Source of the DNA: Zerene cesonia
Lineage: Eukaryota; Arthropoda; Insecta; Lepidoptera; Pieridae
DNA length: 64,000 bases
Assembly: GCF_012273895.1 (NCBI RefSeq)
Contig: NC_052124.1
Coordinates: 1,984,001-2,048,000 of the forward strand
Direction: 5' to 3'
This document shows positions 62,093-64,000 of this stretch, piece by piece (positions within the stretch are counted from its first letter, which is position 1; each line of letters starts with the position of its first letter). Below the pieces are notes generated by a model, which was given only the letters and a program-made list of their open reading frames with translations, was not told the origin of the DNA and searched no databases. The translations under genes and the position numbers were made by a program.

Positions 62093-63270
62093 GTTAGTTA
62101 TGAAACAATATGACATTGAATGAATAATCTAACGGTACCAATATGAGGCGGTTACAGAAACTTTCATCATTATCGAAAGCTCGTATGTCGGTATCTTAAT
62201 CGAGTAGAAAATATTTCACCCCTACTAATGTGAATCGGGGTTAAGGGTTACTCGAATCGAAATAGTTGATTCGAAACATAGTTTTGCACCTATACAATTA
62301 AAAACATAGTCATTTCCTTTTTTTTTTAATTGAAATGTAATAAAAAATTCAGTTTTTTCTTGAATACATACTTTCTTTGGTATATTATATGATTATTTCA
62401 AGGATTTATAAATTAATAGGATTTATAAAAATAATAAATTCAAGCCACATATGCAATATCAATGTAAGGTATGGATAAATAAAGATTTTTATTATTATAT
62501 TATAAGAAAATTATGGTTTCGTGTACTTCATTAAAATTATTTTGTGTAATTATAAATTTCACATAATTCTTGGTTTAATCTGAGGTTAGAAACAATTGTA
62601 AACGTCGTTTATACATTGGCAAATTCAGTCTGAAGCTATCACATCTAAAATTATTTTTATAGCATTTTTATGATCTAGATTAAAGAGGATATATGGTGGA
62701 CTACGTTATAAAACAGTAATTACTGTAATTGATATTGATAAGACAATCGAATAAGATGTAAGTGATAATTAAAAAAGATCATCTCTATAGTTTATTGCCG
62801 GCTGTTGTAAAAACTGTGTTCACATATGTTTTTTCAAGGGAAATCATCTTGAAATAACATTCACTAAACTCGAACACAACTCGAAAGCACTCAAAAATGT
62901 TCCCAATCCAATAGTATGGGCCGCAGTGAATTATTAATAGACGAAACTTTTGTATTGTTTTCCGCTACATTCGGGATAACATTATTAAATACGACTTTAG
63001 CTGTTGTGAGTGAATTCGCAAGTTTCGCTAACCATTATTGTTGATATTTCACAATTTATTGTTGTTTTTAAAACTAATTCAACTAGCATTTCCCTTTAAA
63101 ATGTTTTTATTGCAATTGCTTGTTTCTTTGTTTTTTTCATAGTGTGTGATAGAAAGTGGATACTGGGACGAATTTCCTATGTGATAAGAATAGAAGTTGT
63201 AGAATTTAATAAAGGTGCCGATAATTCATCAATTTAGGTTTCAGGCAATAAAATTGAATGCTTCCATTTA
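62093..63270. other. AT-rich, little recognised
   Basis: 62460-62500 (ATGGATAAATAAAGATTTTT) may be a LINE tail. No coding signal. Confidence 0.4.
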
Positions 63271-63272
63271 TT

Positions 63273-63330
63273 AACCGACGTTGCCAAAAACGAAGGAGAT
63301 TTCGATTGAACTGTATTTTTTTGTTACTCA
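63273..63330 (+). repeat. Family R start fragment
   Basis: TTAACCGACGTTGCCAAAAAC and GGAGATTTCGATTG. Confidence 0.5.
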
Positions 63331-63604
63331 ATAATCCTTTTTAAATAATTGGTGTGATTATTTGTCTTAATCATTTGGTCGAATTTATAAAGATCAAGAG
63401 TCTACTACCGTGGAGGGCCACGGGACTGCGATGACCTTTTTGTACACAAAAATTGTTTTAAAATATCTGTTCATAGCATTTTAATTTATTTTCTATTTAT
63501 TTTAACCTGGAAATTAACACACACGTCGGTTAAACTTTTATGTGATAATATAATAGCATTATAACAAAGAAATAATCTGGTATATACCGATACGAAATTA
63601 ACTG

Positions 63605-63800
63605 TTTTAGGTACTTAGGCTCACAAGGGAAGGAGGCGAGGGCCTGGTGATGGGTGTCCGCTCCCGGTCGTGGGTGATTTCTCAAAGAGTTCCCACGACC
63701 TCTGTGAAAAACACAATGGAGTTCAGTTCAGCAATAGGAGACCAAAGAGTTTTCCATAAACATTCTGCACTATAAAAAAGGGCTATTCCCACAAACACAG
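63605..63800 (+). other. GC-rich patch with two open plus frames
   Basis: Begins after TTTTAGGTACTTAG (acceptor-like). One frame reads MGVRSRSWVISQRVPTTS and on to a stop after HKHSAL; a second is open for about 46 codons in parallel. I do not recognise either. A non-LTR or Penelope-like fragment is more likely than a host exon. Confidence 0.2.
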
Positions 63801-63827
63801 TTGAGCTTAGTCGGTAGGTGGGCTATT

Positions 63828-63895
63828 TATTTATTTATTTGAAGGTTTACCAACACAGATAACAAAACAAGTACATCACATCAAAGTTAACGTAA
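63828..63895 (-). repeat. LINE 3' end
   Basis: CTATTTATTTATTTATTTG is the tail; GGTTTACCAACACAG follows. On the minus strand this is a LINE end with an AAATA-type tail. Confidence 0.55.
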
Positions 63896-64000
63896 GTCTA
63901 CAATTAATATATAAGTATATGGCTATAGACACGAGACCAACATAACCAGTGATCCTTTCTCGAAGGCCGTGAGTATGCATGCATTCTGCTGCATAAAAAA

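Overview
The window looks like nuclear DNA of a moth or butterfly (Lepidoptera). It is strongly AT-rich and densely packed with short non-autonomous repeats of types I know from lepidopteran genomes: Lep1-type Helitron-like elements, several tRNA-headed SINEs, and 5'-truncated LINE tails. I see no long open gene, operon, CRISPR array, ribosomal RNA or bacterial feature. The only gene I call firmly is an elongator tRNA-Met (CAT) at 8766-8838. Two stretches look like single protein-coding exons: 18852-19009 (minus) and 31901-32002 (plus). A third, at 34838-34904, is weaker. The window is therefore best read as intergenic or long-intron DNA. Five runs of N, each exactly 1000 long, interrupt it, so their true sizes are unknown.

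Family labels used below are mine. Helitron-like families usually insert between A and T and end in a small hairpin followed by CTAG. HeA (Lep1-like) starts TCCTACTAATATTATAAATG and ends in a CGCGG/CCGCG hairpin plus GGGCGCAG-CTAG. HeA2 is related and ends GGTTACAG-CTAG. HeB runs from ATCACTACATAGTATAA to GCCGCGGGCAAAAG-CTAG. HeC ends GGGGCGGACCG-CTAG. HeD starts TCACACTAATATTATAAATG. HeE runs from TCTTATATATAAAATTC to TTTGCCGGGTCAG-CTAG. HeF ends CACGCGGGCAACAG-CTAG. HeG ends GCGGGCGGAAAG-CTAG. HeH and HeK are further diverged relatives. Other dispersed repeats: family I (core CGACGTTTCGAACACTTTAC), J (ends GAGTCCGACTCGCACTTGAC), L (core GAGCCGGAG, end CCACCAGCTCAGTTGCC), M (end TACTTTGTATAAG), P, and R (starts AACCGACTTCAAAAA). 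SINE1 has a tRNA-like head and an RTE-like tail ending in GATGAT repeats. SINE2 has an Asp/Glu-like head. SINE3 has a Leu/Ser-like head and an inverted-repeat tail.

Layout. 1-8.7 kb: scattered repeats, a GC-rich structured patch and two weak promoter-like sites. 8.7-13.3 kb: the tRNA, then a run of perfect inverted repeats (10.9, 11.3 and 12.05 kb). 14.3-18.3 kb: a cluster of AGATGGCGC motifs and a head-to-tail HeE tandem. 18.7-19.0 kb: the minus-strand exon candidate. 20-31 kb: nested Helitron-like copies and a 114-bp (TA)n palindrome at 28.8 kb. 31.9-36 kb: the plus-strand exon candidate, a 16-bp tandem array and HeA nested in M. 36-49 kb: LINE and RTE tails, SINE3 composites and fairly unique DNA at 40.7-42.1 and 43.6-44.9 kb. 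49-64 kb: retroposed copies with clear target-site duplications (RTE 49.1, SINE1 53.2, LINE 57.7, SINE2 58.8 kb), HeE nested in HeB at 50.6 kb, and an N gap with identical flanks at 53.8-54.9 kb.

No pathway can be read here. The window is mainly a record of transposition and of fold-back, template-switch-like rearrangement. The most unusual sequences are the double fold-back at 11.3 kb, the SINE2 insertion with an inverted target copy, the inverted-tail SINE3 units and the exact Helitron tandem.
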